Shown here: piece by piece, positions 22,545-34,094 of the stretch
Position numbering within the stretch: the stretch's first letter is position 1
How the letters are laid out: each line of letters opens with the position of its first letter
From: Podaxis mareebaensis
Taxonomy: Eukaryota > Basidiomycota > Agaricomycetes > Agaricales > Agaricaceae
Direction of reading: 5' to 3'
Length of the DNA stretch: 50,640 nucleotides
Assembly (NCBI GenBank): GCA_018524725.1
Contig: JAEUWP010000260.1
Span: forward strand, 1 to 50,640
Translations under genes and position numbers: made by a program
The notes under the pieces: generated by a model
The model's database searches: none
Seen by the model: the letters and a program-made list of their open reading frames with translations, nothing else
Told to the model about the DNA's origin: nothing

Positions 22545-24421
22545 TCACCAATTACCAGGCTTGTACCCACACTTCCCAAAGTTTCCATCTCCGTTCGTCC
22601 TCGCAAAATGTTGACTCCTCACAAAATCCTTTAGCTTGCAAAGCCCGTCCTCGTCTCCACCACAAAAACCCAAAGGTTGGACAGCGTTATTGATCAAAAT
22701 CCTGACGTACTCTCCATGTCTACCCTGTGTCTCCTTCCCCCTGCCATGCCCAAATCTATGCCACTTTGCGCAGACCTTTGTGCACTGTAACCTCTCAGCC
22801 GACATCCTTGCTGAAAACGGTACAATGTTTGAGGCGACCCATAGCCTATCCTTCCTGATCTTAGAGGGGTCCAGCCGAGTGTCGTTGAAAAGACCCATAG
22901 CGCTGTAGACGGCAACCATAGCGTGATCATGCGAGAAGTCGACGTACATTTTCTTCTTTAAAGGGAACGTTTTGGGGTCGTGGTCCAAAGTATGATTGGT
23001 TTGCGTATGGTCCTTGACTGGTTTGTCCGTGAGTCTCGCGAGTAGTTCGTTGACATAACCAACGCCTTGGAGTCGACCGAGATCCGCAGCCTGGCCATAC
23101 CTGGGAATCACAAGTTAGGAGATGATATTTGCCAATGATAACGATGGTCTTACCCAGTATTATAATATTGCTCGATGTCTAGTGCATATTCGAAGCCTTC
23201 GAAGTCAGCTTTGCTAAACATCTCGCAAAAAGAACTGTATTTCTGACGATAGATCGTCTCAAGTGGGCACATCATCATAAGGTAAAAGACATCTTTTGCA
23301 GTGATATTTTCCTGCAATCCTGAAAGAGATCAAGTCTAGATTTTGTCTCTTCACGGGAGAGGATGACACTCGCTCACCCACAGCCATTGAATTGAGCCTG
23401 TCAGCGATTGAAGACGCATATGTTCCAACCCATTCATCGAGTTGCTTCTCTGGCGTCTCTGCGTTTGGACAGTTGTTGTTGTAGAGGGTATTGTTGCTAT
23501 GCAGCTACAACAGAATAAAATCAGCTCTCAACACAAAAAAATGAGAAAAATCAGACGAGCTAACATGTTCGTCGATGAAAACAGATATATGTGGCTGGTA
23601 CGAATGTCGACTGCGGTCATAAAAACCTGAAAGATCCTATAATCACGCGATGTGGCATAGACAAAGAGAACTCACCTGCGCTCCAGTTATGTGCCGTCAT
23701 CACCACTCTGTCGCTCAAACTCGCCCTGATGAAGGGCATGTGCGCATCATCGACAAGTGTAGCGTATTGATCGTAGGCGACCGTGCCTGAGACCCAGGAT
23801 CTGTGAAATTGAGCTTGTCGGCGAAAAAGCAAGGTGAATATGCCCACTCTTCTCCTCCATATTGGACCAAGTCCTCTGAGCCAAGATCGTAAGAGTAGTT
23901 CTTAAGAAACTGCAGCTCTGGGACCTTGTACTCTTTGGCCTGTTGGTACTTTTTCACAGCCTTCATAGTGGCTTCCTGATCAGGTGACTCGGGAAATCGC
24001 GCCCCGTGTCTGTGAAGCTGGATTACAGGACGTTTAGAAAAGAAAACCAGATATGTGATCCACTTACGATGTTGACCTGTTTGACAGTACACCCAGGGGG
24101 TGGGGTCTCGTATTCCTGCACGGCGTGATATGGGGCTAGATAGCCCCAGAGACGCTGGATCTCCGTAGGTGCGAATGGGGCGCCTGATTCTCGCCGGGTT
24201 CCGTCGTTTTCATCACCAGCTGCGAGGCCATTCAGGCCAGGAGTGGTGTTAAGGGGGTATTGCGAAGTATAAATCGTGCGCACTAAGAAACTGACAGCCA
24301 GTACGAGAGCCAGTACTCGCTGGAGTGTGTGGGAGCGATGCTTGATGGGTTTTCTTGTTGTTACTGGAAGATCATCACTGCTCAACTCGCGGGAGAGGGG
24401 GTTCTTGAGAGACTCATCCAT
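22545..24421 (-). CDS. Histidine acid phosphatase, 3-phytase-like, membrane-anchored
   Basis: Predicted 519-aa phosphomonoesterase of histidine phosphatase clade 2, which releases phosphate from phytate or similar substrates outside the cytosol. Exons (minus): 24421-24068, 24017-23848, 23800-23676, 23626-23565, 23504-23378, 23319-23154, 23100-22545. Catalytic signature LHRHGARFP (His122 nucleophile in RHGAR) and the proton donor motif FSHDHAM (His392-Asp393) are both present, with several cysteines in the C-terminal part as expected for the disulfides. The first ~35 residues are polar and basic, followed by one hydrophobic segment (about 35-52), so it looks like a type II membrane protein rather than a cleaved secreted form. 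Length and motif order match fungal phytases. A good splice donor (GTGAGTACG) overlaps the final Trp and stop, so an alternative C-terminus is possible. Confidence 0.9.
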
Positions 24422-24881
24422 ATCCAAAGATATTGTTCGTCAGAGGACCTAAAGGGTAGCAAGTTTCGCGGGTGAGTGAAACATGCGATAATAAGACGGT
24501 ATTTATCGACATGCACTGGTGGGAGCAAAAACTGAAATGCTCCCGACAATCATTAAATATAGCGACCGATTGACGTCATCACTGACAAGCTTTAGGAGCT
24601 CCGATGGGCTGAATGCGCTCAATTTTCCTGTCACATTGAATGATGGATGTGATGCTGAATTCTGCGCGACTGAAGGGCTGACGACATTTGCATGAAGACA
24701 GGAACTAGGTGGGGGTGGTGACAGCAATGCCAGGGGCCAGGCCCATTTAATCACGTGATTCATCAGGAAAGCACGACTCACGGGGACTCAACGTCACGAA
24801 GCAACCTGCGATTTGACCTTCATCTATCGCTACCTTTGACCCATTAGCAGCGGATTTGGCATTGCTTTGGTGCCTCCGAGT
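24422..24881. promoter_or_regulatory. Divergent promoter region between phytase and F-box genes
   Basis: 460 bp between two start codons pointing away from each other. No CDS was recognised; one minus-strand frame (24503-24781) lacks motifs. Both upstream regions must lie here. I cannot point to a defined element with confidence. Confidence 0.45.
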
Positions 24882-26558
24882 ATGTCCGAACTTCACTGGA
24901 GTAGTGCGTGAATCATGGTTTTCTCGGCAGACTATTTATCTGAAAACATGTATAGGTCCCTCGCGAAGGGAAGGCAGCCGCACTCTGGAGCCAATACCGC
25001 TTGAGATATATCATGAGATCTTCGAGTATTTTCACGAGAACGACGACATGTCCGCGAAAGAAGTGCGACGTAACCTTGCCAATTTGGCCCTTGTCTGTCG
25101 TTTTTTCTCTTCGATTGCTCTCCCGCGCATCTTCGCCAAAATGGAGTTTTCGGGCCGAACCAGCCAGGCGCGGTCTACGAGCCGGTTTTGTCGGGCCCTC
25201 CTAAGCAATCAAAAGCTCGCAAAGACGCTCGCGCAATACGTCAAAACTTGCACATTTAGCTCCTGGGAGGTCCGAGGTTTCGACAGTGATGTCATGGCCT
25301 GGGCTCGAGATGCTTTTTTCTCAATGTATTGCAACGCTCTTGGTGAAATGACACGCGTGGAATCCATTACGTTCAACTTTGTTCCCATTGACAAGCACAT
25401 CCTCAAAGCGATGAAGAAACTGCCTTACCTCAATACTTTACGTTTTTCTCGATGTTCTCTCGCCGAAGGACTCAATCTCGAGGATGTCAAAACATATGCG
25501 CAAACACTTCGCTTGCGGTCCCTCGTAATTTTCGATTGTATCCCGGCCCACACATTTTACGACGCTTTCGCGTCTGTTCTCAACTTCCATTCTCTGAAAT
25601 CATTCGAGGTAGATAACTGGGCTATTGTTGAGCACCTTGCCAACTATAGCGACACTCTTCCCTTGACCAACCTCATCATACGTGACATCAAAGATCCCTG
25701 CCTTTTGCCGACTTTATTCGGCAAAACCCCCGAACTCTTGCAGCTACACATCTACCTCATTGACATCGCCCCAGATGATAATACCCTCGATTCAATCAAG
25801 TTCCCCGCCTCCACGCTCCCCAACCTCGCTTTTTTCGACGGCCCTCCAGCCTTGGCCGCTGCACTTGTTCCCTCTAGGCCCGTCAGCAAGGTTTGGTTGC
25901 TGGGCACTTTAATGGCATCATCCGTGCAGGAGGAGTTGTCTCTGCCGCTCTGGCTCCCTCCACTTGATCGCCAGTTATGGGAAGCATTGGGACAGTCAAC
26001 AGCGCCAATACAAGAGGTTGCTATCCCAAAACATTTTTATGGCATCGACTCCCTCAAGGCTTATTTACCAGCCGTTTCAACCCTGAAGATATCTTGGTGT
26101 CATGGTAATTGGGGAAACGACATGTTCAATCCAAGAGATGCAGAAGACGTCAATGCCGTGGGTGCCACTCAACTACGAGTCAATGTGACTAGCTAACCTG
26201 TCTCTTTCAGGCCGTTTATCGCATATGCAATTTATGGCCGCCAAATCCATCTGTTCATCAGCTCGTCTTCGATTTCATGATTCGGGCCGAAGCGAATCCC
26301 CTTTTTCTTGATCTCCAATTACAACATCAAATTCTCCGGGAACAAATCGTCGTTGCATTTCCTAACATTGAACAAGTGAACTTTATTACATGCATTAACT
26401 GGCGAAGGTCGCTTCCAGATGGAATCTGGCAAGCTCATGTCCCAAAGCCCAAACGGAGATATATACTCGAGACATGGAAGGAACTCCGTTACGAGCTTGT
26501 CGATTATGGAGATTGCTTCGAGGGTGCACTTAAAGACGATGGCTTTGGATCGGAATGA
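24882..26558 (+). CDS. F-box domain protein
   Basis: Predicted 523-aa F-box protein, probably a substrate receptor of an SCF ubiquitin ligase; Agaricomycetes carry very many such genes. Exons: 24882-24903, 24956-26157, 26211-26558. The F-box is at about 17-65: EPIPLEIYHEIFEYF, then NLALVCRFFSSIALPRIF. The rest has repeated leucine-rich patterns (LPYLNTLRFSRCSL, LPLTNLIIRDIKD) but no strict LRR. The first exon is just 22 nt; I chose it because no ATG precedes the F-box in exon 2, and this ATG, donor (GTGCGT) and phase join correctly. The second intron keeps phase 0 at GTGGGT. The target protein cannot be inferred. Confidence 0.82.
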
Positions 26559-27038
26559 TGGGCCAGCCTTTGGGTGCACATAGGGGATAGCTTCCTGTCA
26601 GTTCTATCATGTTTGCCCATAAACCCGCTGATGCTTTGTGATGTTTATTTGCTGTTGTGAGTCCATGCAAATCCTATACGCCTCCTAAACTAGGACCCCT
26701 AATTAAATTTTTGTCCCCAAGGGCCCGACTATTGGCCATTGTTCGATATTCCTGGCATAAAGGCAGCCCCAGCCAACCTCGAAGCTGCTGTATCACTTTC
26801 TTTGTCCCCTTGCTCAAAAGATAAGGCGCCTAATGAAGCCCTCTTCCGGCGGACAATGGGTGTCTGCCAACAGCAAAAACAACAAGGTATTGGGTCAAGC
26901 TACTCCTATGGTCTTGGGCTGTTGCGCTTCGAGCTTACCTCGTATAAGAATGAGTGGAATAGAACCCACACACTCAATGCATCTCACTCCTTCCTCGACG
27001 CGTCTTTAGCATACGTATTCGCCCCTCGTCCATCAACA
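26559..27038 (+). other. Spacer, or 5' part of the following gene
   Basis: The frame of the next protein stays open back to 26739 without an ATG at its start, but with in-frame ATG at 26856 (MGVCQQQKQQ). No other gene is seen. It may be promoter and 5' UTR, or an N-terminal extension. Confidence 0.4.
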
Positions 27039-27770
27039 ATGCCCGTCGATATCCCTTCACGTATGGCCTCCGCGTCTCGTTCGTGGAAACGACCTATACC
27101 TGTCAGCGGTCGCTCATCCGAGGAGCTGGGTGAAATGGACGTTGATCCCATCCAGCCTGGAACTCCACTAATCTTCACACACACGACGAATAGACCACAA
27201 CCATCTCTGGCTCCTCAGCCCACTTCCTTTCGATGGGAGTCGCAACCATCAAACGCCACTCACGCTCCGACTGTACACCATAAACCCTTGCCCAAATCCC
27301 CTCAAACCCATGCTGCCCGTTCTCCCCATCCAATACGCTGTGACCTGGCAATACCACCGCGTCACACTCGACTTCCCCATGCGTTCATGCCAACAACGCA
27401 CAGATTCACACCCTATATGAGAATCATGACCTCTCCTCCCCCTCCAATCTCCCTGACTGTTCGCCAGAGAGAGCCTACGCGAAATGAGCGTAGAATTCGT
27501 GGGGATCAGGTATCGACGTCAGCTAGCACGAATATTGTCACTTGCACCCCTTCCCTTGCGTCGCTCGTCACATCCCTCAAGGCCTCCTCAAAAGCTTTGT
27601 CAGGCCAATCATCCTCTACTTCACCGGACACTGGAGATAGTAGATCATCCTATACTGGACCGTCTACCCCCAATGCTCCTACTGATGAGCCATTGTGTGA
27701 CTTCCTCGTGGAAGCCGAGAGTCCAGTTTCTAAGTCAGACATGCAGGTTGATATGAAGAGCAAGCAATAG
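27039..27770 (+). CDS. Serine/proline-rich protein of unknown function
   Basis: A single open frame of 243 codons from the chosen ATG (MPVDIPSRMASASRSW); I do not recognise the family. It is rich in Ser, Pro and Thr, has an acidic patch around EELGEMDVDP, many histidines and arginines in the middle, and a low-complexity Ser/Thr stretch (SSSTSPDTGDSRSSYTGPST). It ends KSDMQVDMKSKQ. No signal peptide, membrane segment or zinc motif is visible. It is most likely disordered and nuclear or cytosolic. The frame extends 100 codons upstream with another ATG at 26856, so the start is uncertain. It lies downstream of the F-box gene in the same direction. Confidence 0.5.
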   Translation: MPVDIPSRMASASRSWKRPIPVSGRSSEELGEMDVDPIQPGTPLIFTHTTNRPQPSLAPQPTSFRWESQPSNATHAPTVHHKPLPKSPQTHAARSPHPIRCDLAIPPRHTRLPHAFMPTTHRFTPYMRIMTSPPPPISLTVRQREPTRNERRIRGDQVSTSASTNIVTCTPSLASLVTSLKASSKALSGQSSSTSPDTGDSRSSYTGPSTPNAPTDEPLCDFLVEAESPVSKSDMQVDMKSKQ

Positions 27771-28208
27771 TGGATGGTTGGCGGGTCATGCTACCCTGGT
27801 TCCTTATGTGAGGCCGCAAATGGTTGGCATACCAGTGACACGGTGGCTTAATTAAGTATAATGGGGTTCTACAGTTCACATGTGCCTCCCGAGGGACGCG
27901 TCTGACTGCTTCTGTTATCTCTTGGACTTTAGTTGGCTATTACAAATTCTGAATTAGCGCTGGTTACGCTATTTAGCAGATTCTCGCACAGGGACGTTCG
28001 TCATTTGCTGTTTACTATATCGTCTCTCAATCGTACCCTTCACAAGCCTGAACCTATTCACCCAAAAAACCAGCACCCCAACATTCAACTTATAGATAAA
28101 CTTGGCAAACTGATATCGTCCACATCTTCAATAGCCTTGTGCCTTTCTGGAAGCATAATCATAGGGCCTTTTAAACATATAGAAAATGAAGAACCAATAC
28201 ATTAACGA
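27771..28208. other. Intergenic spacer before tRNA-Gly
   Basis: About 440 bp without a recognised gene. A plus-strand frame at 27933-28205 has no ATG-supported motif. The region is AT-rich near its right end, as is common upstream of tRNA genes. Confidence 0.5.
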
Positions 28209-28289
28209 GCATTAATGGGGTAGTGGTAACCTGGGTCGTTGCCATTGTACAAGCTCGACCCGCCGGGGGTTCGATTCCCCCTTAATGCA
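28209..28289 (+). tRNA. tRNA-Gly (GCC anticodon), with a 10-nt intron
   Basis: The acceptor stem pairs GCATTAA (28209-28215) with TTAATGC (28282-28288), followed by discriminator A. The D-arm has AGTGGTAA. The anticodon stem GGTCG pairs with CGACC around the loop TTGCCA..T, giving anticodon GCC. A 10-nt insertion (TTGTACAAGC) sits directly after position 37, the standard site for nuclear tRNA introns. The T-arm is GGGGG-TTCGATT-CCCCC; its B-box GGTTCGATTCC is canonical. Six T residues follow at 28294-28299 as a Pol III terminator. Confidence 0.95.
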
Positions 28290-28293
28290 ATAC

Positions 28294-28299
28294 TTTTTT
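28294..28299 (+). terminator. RNA polymerase III T-run terminator
   Basis: A run of six T begins five bases after the tRNA-Gly 3' end, as expected for Pol III termination. Confidence 0.8.
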
Positions 28300-28427
28300 G
28301 GCACCAAGCGAGCTACTGCTTATATAAGACAAGTATACTTGGAGCGAAGCTTACCGCTGTGCGTCAGTGCAACCAGGTCCAACACCTTCCTCATCGCTGC
28401 CAACGTCTTCGAACACTGGAGTCCGTC

Positions 28428-31175
28428 ATGGCTCCAAGCACTGACGTTGGCTCGGGCTCAGGCTCAGGCTCAGGCTCAAGACTCCCAATGGCAGTTCTTG
28501 TTCTCGCAGGCGTGTCCGCATTAGTAGCTGTGTTGGTCTCGGCAATGTCAATTCTCCTCCAACTCAAGAATTATCGCAAACCTATTTTACAAAGGTGTGC
28601 TGCTGAACGTCCCTTCCTTGCACGGTACCACTAATGAGGCATCCACAGGATGGTTGTGCGGATTATGCTGATGGTTCCCCTCTACGCTGTCTCTTCTCTA
28701 ATCTCCTTGTTTTCCCTCGAGGCTGCCTTTGTCATTGATGCGATTCGAGACATCTATGAGGTGAGCGACTTCTCTTCGTGTTCGGTCCTGAGCTCAGCAG
28801 GATGTGAAAGCTGGCACGCGCTTGTCGAGTCCATCGGACCTACAGTTGCTCTTTTGAGTTCGACTGTGGAGCAGCGCACCAACTGCGTCATGGGATTGCC
28901 CACTGACTACTTCTTCATGATAGGCGTTCGTAATCTATTGCTTTTTTGAATTACTGCTGGCCTATCTGGGTGGCGAACGCTCCCTGCTTATCATGCTCCA
29001 CGGACGCCCTCCGAAAAATCCTGTCTTCCCAGTCAATCTCTTCAAACGCGAGATCGATGTCAGCGATCCCCACACGTTCTTGTTCTTGAAGCGTGGCATT
29101 ATACGTTAGTTTTCTCACCTCCAATATCCAATGTTGAGAGCTGACAGAAAATGTAGAATATGTGCAGGTTAAGCCTATGCTAGCTGCGGCAACGTTGATC
29201 TTGAAGGCCCTGGGCAAATATAACGATGGCAACTTTCGCGCCAACTCTGGATACCTATATATCAGTGTTATCTACAACGTCAGCATTTGTTTGGCACTCT
29301 ACTGCTTGGCTATGTTCTGGGTATGCGTGAACGACGATTTGAAACCTTTCAGGTATGTAAGGGAGTCTTTCTTTCTGTGGACGTCACTCACAGCCCCGCA
29401 GACCAGTACCTAAGTTTCTCTGTGTAAAAGGAATATTATTCTTTTCATTCTGGCAATCCATCGGCATATCGATCCTGGTTGCTGCACACGCCATTACACG
29501 GCTCGGCCCATATATTGACGCAGAGCACATCTCTGTGGGTCTCAACGATACCCTCATCTGTCTCGAAATGCCATTCTTCGCGATTGCCCACAACTATGCC
29601 TTTTCTTACAAGGACTTCATCGATCTTCACATCTCTTACGTGGCTCGCATGCCCTTCTGCTACGCGTTTCGCGATGCCTTTGGACTTCGGGACGTCGTCG
29701 AAGATAGTAAAACTACACTTCGCGGCGAGGGAATGGACTACCGCGAATTCGAACCTGCAGAAGGCTTCATGCACCAAGGTGTTGGACGTGATCGCCGAAT
29801 CCGTGCCGGGCTCCGTTATAGCAGAGGTGGCCAACGCAAATACTGGCTTCCAAAGGCAGCTCCGGAACCACCAGGCCGCGCAGAACGGACTATAAATCGT
29901 GCCATCGCCAGGGTTGCAGGCCGCGACCAAGCTGAAGAAGTCCACGCACCTTTACTTCCTTCTCAAGCCCACAACGTTGTCCACCTAGCGCCTGATTTAC
30001 AACACGACGATGAGGAACACGATGTTTGGGAGAACCAGGGACACGCTGAAGATGGTTACGAATTGCCTTTTGGAGACCTAGACGATGAAGACGAGGAGTT
30101 ATTTGCACACAGCAAAAAGTATGTTTTTGGAGACTATAATTACCCCTGCATCGACGTTAGCTCCGAGCAAGCGAGACTTGCGATGTGGACTGAAGAGGAA
30201 CGTGTGTTGAGGGATGAAAGAGGAGCTTGGTTTTCCCCTATTCGAGGGGCAAAAGGGCGGTTGGCGATACGAGGACGCGAGAGACCGGCTTGGGAAGGAT
30301 ATGGAGCAGTTGGTACCACTGCTCAAGGGAGCAGACATGTGGGTGGTAATTTCTACGATATCAATGATGATGGGGACGGCAAGATCATCGATCATGAGCG
30401 AGATAAGGTGGGAGCTAATGGCGATTTGGATGACCCTCGTGCACCAGCAGTCAAGCTGCAATGGACCAAAGTCCGCGGAACAGGCGCCAAATCCCCAGCG
30501 GCTATTTCTTCGCGGCCATCTTACTCTTCGCCCTCGTCACAGTCCAAATCTGGAGCACAGTCGCACAAGCCTCATGGCCACCCCGTGGATTCGAAATCAA
30601 AACCAGAGAGAACTTCTTCTGGTCCGTCGTCGACGGGAAGCAGCAATCAAAGCCTTGGCATCGCAGGCGCTTCCGATGTTAATCGAGTCCGCTCGCCTCC
30701 TTCCATGTCTCGAGGTAACTCACGACGTACTCACAGTGGTAGTCGTGACAGATCGCCGATGCTCCCACCGGATGCGGTTGACCTTGTCGTCGAGGATAAT
30801 AAGGCGGCCCAGCAGGAGCAGACGAGAGAGAGACGCAAGGGTGAACCCGCAACGCGTGGGTTAGGGCTAAGAAAAATCTATCGTCGTGGGTTTGAGGTGG
30901 AGACTCTCGACGGGGAGATCACGGGCGAAGTAGAGGTGGAGGACTCAGAAGCCGATCAGAAGCGAGTGAATGCTGGAGAGCAGATCTTGGACAGGATTAA
31001 GCATGATAATGATGGCGGAATGCGCCACCATCGACAGTATTCACAGGAGCCACAGATCTGGGAGCCGGACAACTCGGAAGGAGTGGTTGCCCGAGCACGG
31101 ACACCCCCCCTACACGCGCGTCTGTCAACGAACCATCATTATGACATTCCAGAACACGACAACCCTTGGGCATGA
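28428..31175 (+). CDS. DUF300 / TMEM184 / Hfl1-type multi-pass membrane protein
   Basis: Predicted 809-aa protein of the organic solute transporter alpha/TMEM184 family (DUF300). The fission yeast relative Hfl1 sits in the vacuole membrane and binds Atg8. Exons: 28428-28594, 28649-28760, 28924-29104, 29157-29352, 29402-31175. Seven membrane segments lie in the first ~310 residues. Conserved family motifs: VPLYAVSSLISL, CFFELLLAYLGGERSL, KPMLA, FKPF-like DDLKPFR, KGILFFSFWQS. After a short GSGSGSGSGS stretch at the N-terminus comes the first TM. The C-terminal half is long, soluble and disordered, with acidic (DLDDEDEEL) and Ser-rich parts and a conserved-looking block FGDYNYPCIDV (about 459-471). 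Intron 2 (163 nt) is longer than the others, but skipping it gives the exact family sequence. It is 138 bp downstream of the tRNA. Confidence 0.93.
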
Positions 31176-31457
31176 CCAGGCCGCCGATAAAAGCTGCGCT
31201 TTCATACTTCTGGCTCATTTCGTCAGCTTCATCCAATTACCTATCATTTTATGTGATGGAGTATTTATCCCCATGTATCACCTTCATACTCCATTCGCGT
31301 TCGTAGAGCACCTTGGGACCCTTCTGTACCAGTATCCATGACATCTACACCCTGTCGCATTCTCCCGGGCGATGTTTGCTTGTATTTTGAGTTAATCTAT
31401 TATTATCCCTTATCTATTCACATGTGTTGGTAAAGTATCGACTCCAGCCTGAAGGTT
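31176..31457. other. Convergent spacer
   Basis: About 280 bp between the stop codons of the DUF300 gene and the peroxiredoxin gene. It presumably holds both 3' UTRs; nothing else is seen. Confidence 0.6.
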
Positions 31458-32270
31458 TTAAAGGTGAGCGAGAATCTTCTCGGCGCTAGAATTCTCGAGG
31501 CCAAGACCACCCTCCGTCTGAAATAAACTAAGTCATTGATCTACTCAGGAGAAAGGGAGAGGAATTTACGTACAGCAATGAATTTCACCTTGAGGTCGTC
31601 AACGATGAGAGCATATCTCTGGGTGCGAATGCCGAAACCTGCGCCAGTGAGGTCCTTAGCGAGTCCGAGCTCACTGGACCACTGAGCATTGGGATCAGAA
31701 ACATAGAGGATCTGCTGGAGAGTGAGTAGCTGCAGCGAGCGGCGAACGCACTTGACTAACCTTGTCCGCAAGACCTTCGACGCGACCCCAAGCACTCATG
31801 ACGAAGGGATCGTTAGCAGCGAGGAAGATAATGGCGTCAACGCCCTTCTGCGTGAACAGATCGTAATTCTTGATGAAGCCCGGAAGGTGCTCCTGGTGGC
31901 AGGTTGGCTAGGTCGCAGACGTCAGGGTAAGGATTTTCACAATGATCAGATACCACGGCTAAGACTTACCGTGAATGCACCGGGCACCGACACGACCACT
32001 ACTTTCTTTCCTTTCCACTCAGAGGTCTTGTAGTCCTGAGCTGAATATAACTTGAGCGTTTATTTCATAACCGACTTGCGGTTGAACTTACGAATGCCGC
32101 AGGCATGCTAGAGGAACAGAGGTGTGAGTAACTTGAAGTGAAAAAAAATTGGACAATACACTGACGTGATCTGCGAGCCCGGCTGAATAGGGGACATACT
32201 TGAAGGCTCCCTCAGGAACGGTGTCCCCAACTTTGATGGAAATTTCTTCCTTGACAACTACTGGAGACAT
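31458..32270 (-). CDS. Peroxiredoxin, Ahp1/Prx5-type thiol peroxidase
   Basis: Predicted 178-aa thiol peroxidase that reduces hydrogen peroxide and alkyl hydroperoxides using thioredoxin-type electron donors; cytosolic or peroxisomal in related fungi. Exons (minus): 32270-32166, 32107-32092, 32040-31970, 31907-31761, 31711-31574, 31517-31458. Motifs: VVVVSVPGAFTPTC with peroxidatic Cys67, HLPGFIKNY, NDPFVMSAWG, GFGIRTQRYALIVDD, and the C-terminal KILAHL common in this class. Exon 2 is 16 nt and encodes HACGI; its Cys38 sits where the resolving cysteine of yeast Ahp1 (Cys31) lies. The final tripeptide AHL is not a standard peroxisomal signal. A TATA-like box is present 88 bp upstream. Confidence 0.94.
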
Positions 32271-32357
32271 TGGGCTCTGAAGAAAGTGAGAAGAGACGGT
32301 GATACTTGAGTGTAGAGAAGTGAGAGATGATGCTTGTATTCGATGATTTTTCTCGCT

Positions 32358-32364
32358 TTTTATA
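32358..32364 (-). promoter_or_regulatory. TATA-like box of the peroxiredoxin gene
   Basis: The minus strand reads TATAAAA about 88 nt before the ATG, a spacing compatible with a core promoter. No other element is assigned. Confidence 0.4.
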
Positions 32365-34094
32365 CGAGCTCTCTCTGCTTTATCTCGGAATCTGTTACTA
32401 CTTGCGTGATAAGATATGATGACGAATATGAAGAATTAAGGTCACATGATTGCAATTACTGGTGACTAAGTGGGTCAGGTCTTAATGAATCTAGCTAAAA
32501 CTCAAGACCGACACCTCATAATGGCGTATAGGGCAGTATCCCGTTCGCTGGTAGCTACCCGGGTCGCCGATGAGAGGCTTTAGAACATTCGTTGTTGGGT
32601 TGAACATCAGTGATGGACACCGGGAAATCCAAGAATCCGCTCACGCGTGCTCTGAACCCGTTAGCAAACGGTCGCTAATCAGCCGCCTAAAGATATGCAT
32701 ACGCATATCTCGGAGTTCTTGCTCATGCCACTTTCGCAATATGTCCAGAGATACGCGGCTCAGACTATCATATCTTAGCGAATCCTATGCATAAGGGCGA
32801 GAATCCGCGGTTGGTTGAGTGGCGTCGCTTTACCCGCCTCCTTTGCGCCGCAATGATAACCGCCAAGGCTCAGGACTCCTCCAGTGGGGCCGTAATTCAA
32901 AAGTTAATACATTGCTGGCCGGATGCCGGCGATCTCTTCCGTTTCGGAGGTGTCAGTGCCGTAGCATATAAGCATCAGGAATGAGTCCTATGGTGCGCGG
33001 CGCCTAAACACCGCTACTTTTGTGCAGTGGCCATCTCGGGGGGAAGAAGTTCCGAAAACAAATAAAAATAAAAATAAATAATCGTCGTGACTGGATTTGG
33101 TCGCATTCATTGCGAGTTCGTCGGGAGGATCAGAGTGACATCCCGACACGTAGACTGCGACACTCATTCTCAAAGGCTTTGAGACCCTTTATACAGTGGG
33201 CCGCCAAAAGACTAGATTATGTAATCACCATTTTTGGAAGTACCTTCCTCATTTGGAACATGTGGCCATCGTGTGAAGCACCCAAAGGAATAGCTCCGTC
33301 AATTCTTAATTTCTGTCTGGACGTTTTGTTCAGACAAGCGAAAGAAGCGCTTTTACCAGAGGAATAAGAAAACTAAGAAATTTTGGTGGACTTATTTCGA
33401 TTGCACAAAAGTAGTGGTGTTTAGGTGACCTGCTCTATAGGGACGATCATGGCCCCATCACGCCCATCAACCTTCAGGGGCGCTTTACAAACATCAGCCA
33501 AATCCGTCCAAGCCGTGGGGTGGGCCCTCAACGTCAGCGTCTATTATCTCGTTGCCACAATGATGTTTAGCTGGCGCTTGATATAGGCTCACAACAAGAC
33601 AAATTCTCACCAGGCGAAGTTCAAGCTCCAAAAACTCTCATGGATGAAAACCGATGGCCAAGGATCCTTTCATGGAGATCCGGAAGTCTTCAGAACCCGT
33701 TTCGTTTCATTTTAATCTCCTTGGTGTCAAGAAAGGGATCTTGTTACCATCAGACCTGCAAGTTACTAACATTCAGCACGATGCACGTCATTCTCGGTCT
33801 CCACCAGAAGTAGAAGACTCCTATGGGCGCTTCGTTGATTTTCGGATGGCAAAAGGCCCAATTGGCAATTCAATCATGACTGGTCTTTCCTACATTAGTT
33901 GTGTTATATTTGTACTTGTCAATAGTTGCTGATGTCCAAGGGTACGTTCACATCACCCTGACCGTGATACATATCTCACCACACATAAGATGCTGGAGGT
34001 TATTAGGACGTCAATTGATTTCTCTCATCATCTTCAACCCACCAATGTGCGTCAGCTCACCCATTGTCAATGGGACCCCCTGATGACATCCAAC
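32365..34094. other. Gene-poor region, no gene recognised
   Basis: Frames are short, with frequent stops. A 45-codon ATG frame at 33449 and a 92-codon frame at 33654 show no motif. The region precedes a MAPKKK-like fragment and could include its more decayed upstream part. Confidence 0.45.

Noticed and set aside
28761..28923. Reading the DUF300 message through the second intron
   Set aside because: It gives a stop soon after and breaks the conserved family segment; removing 163 nt restores it exactly.
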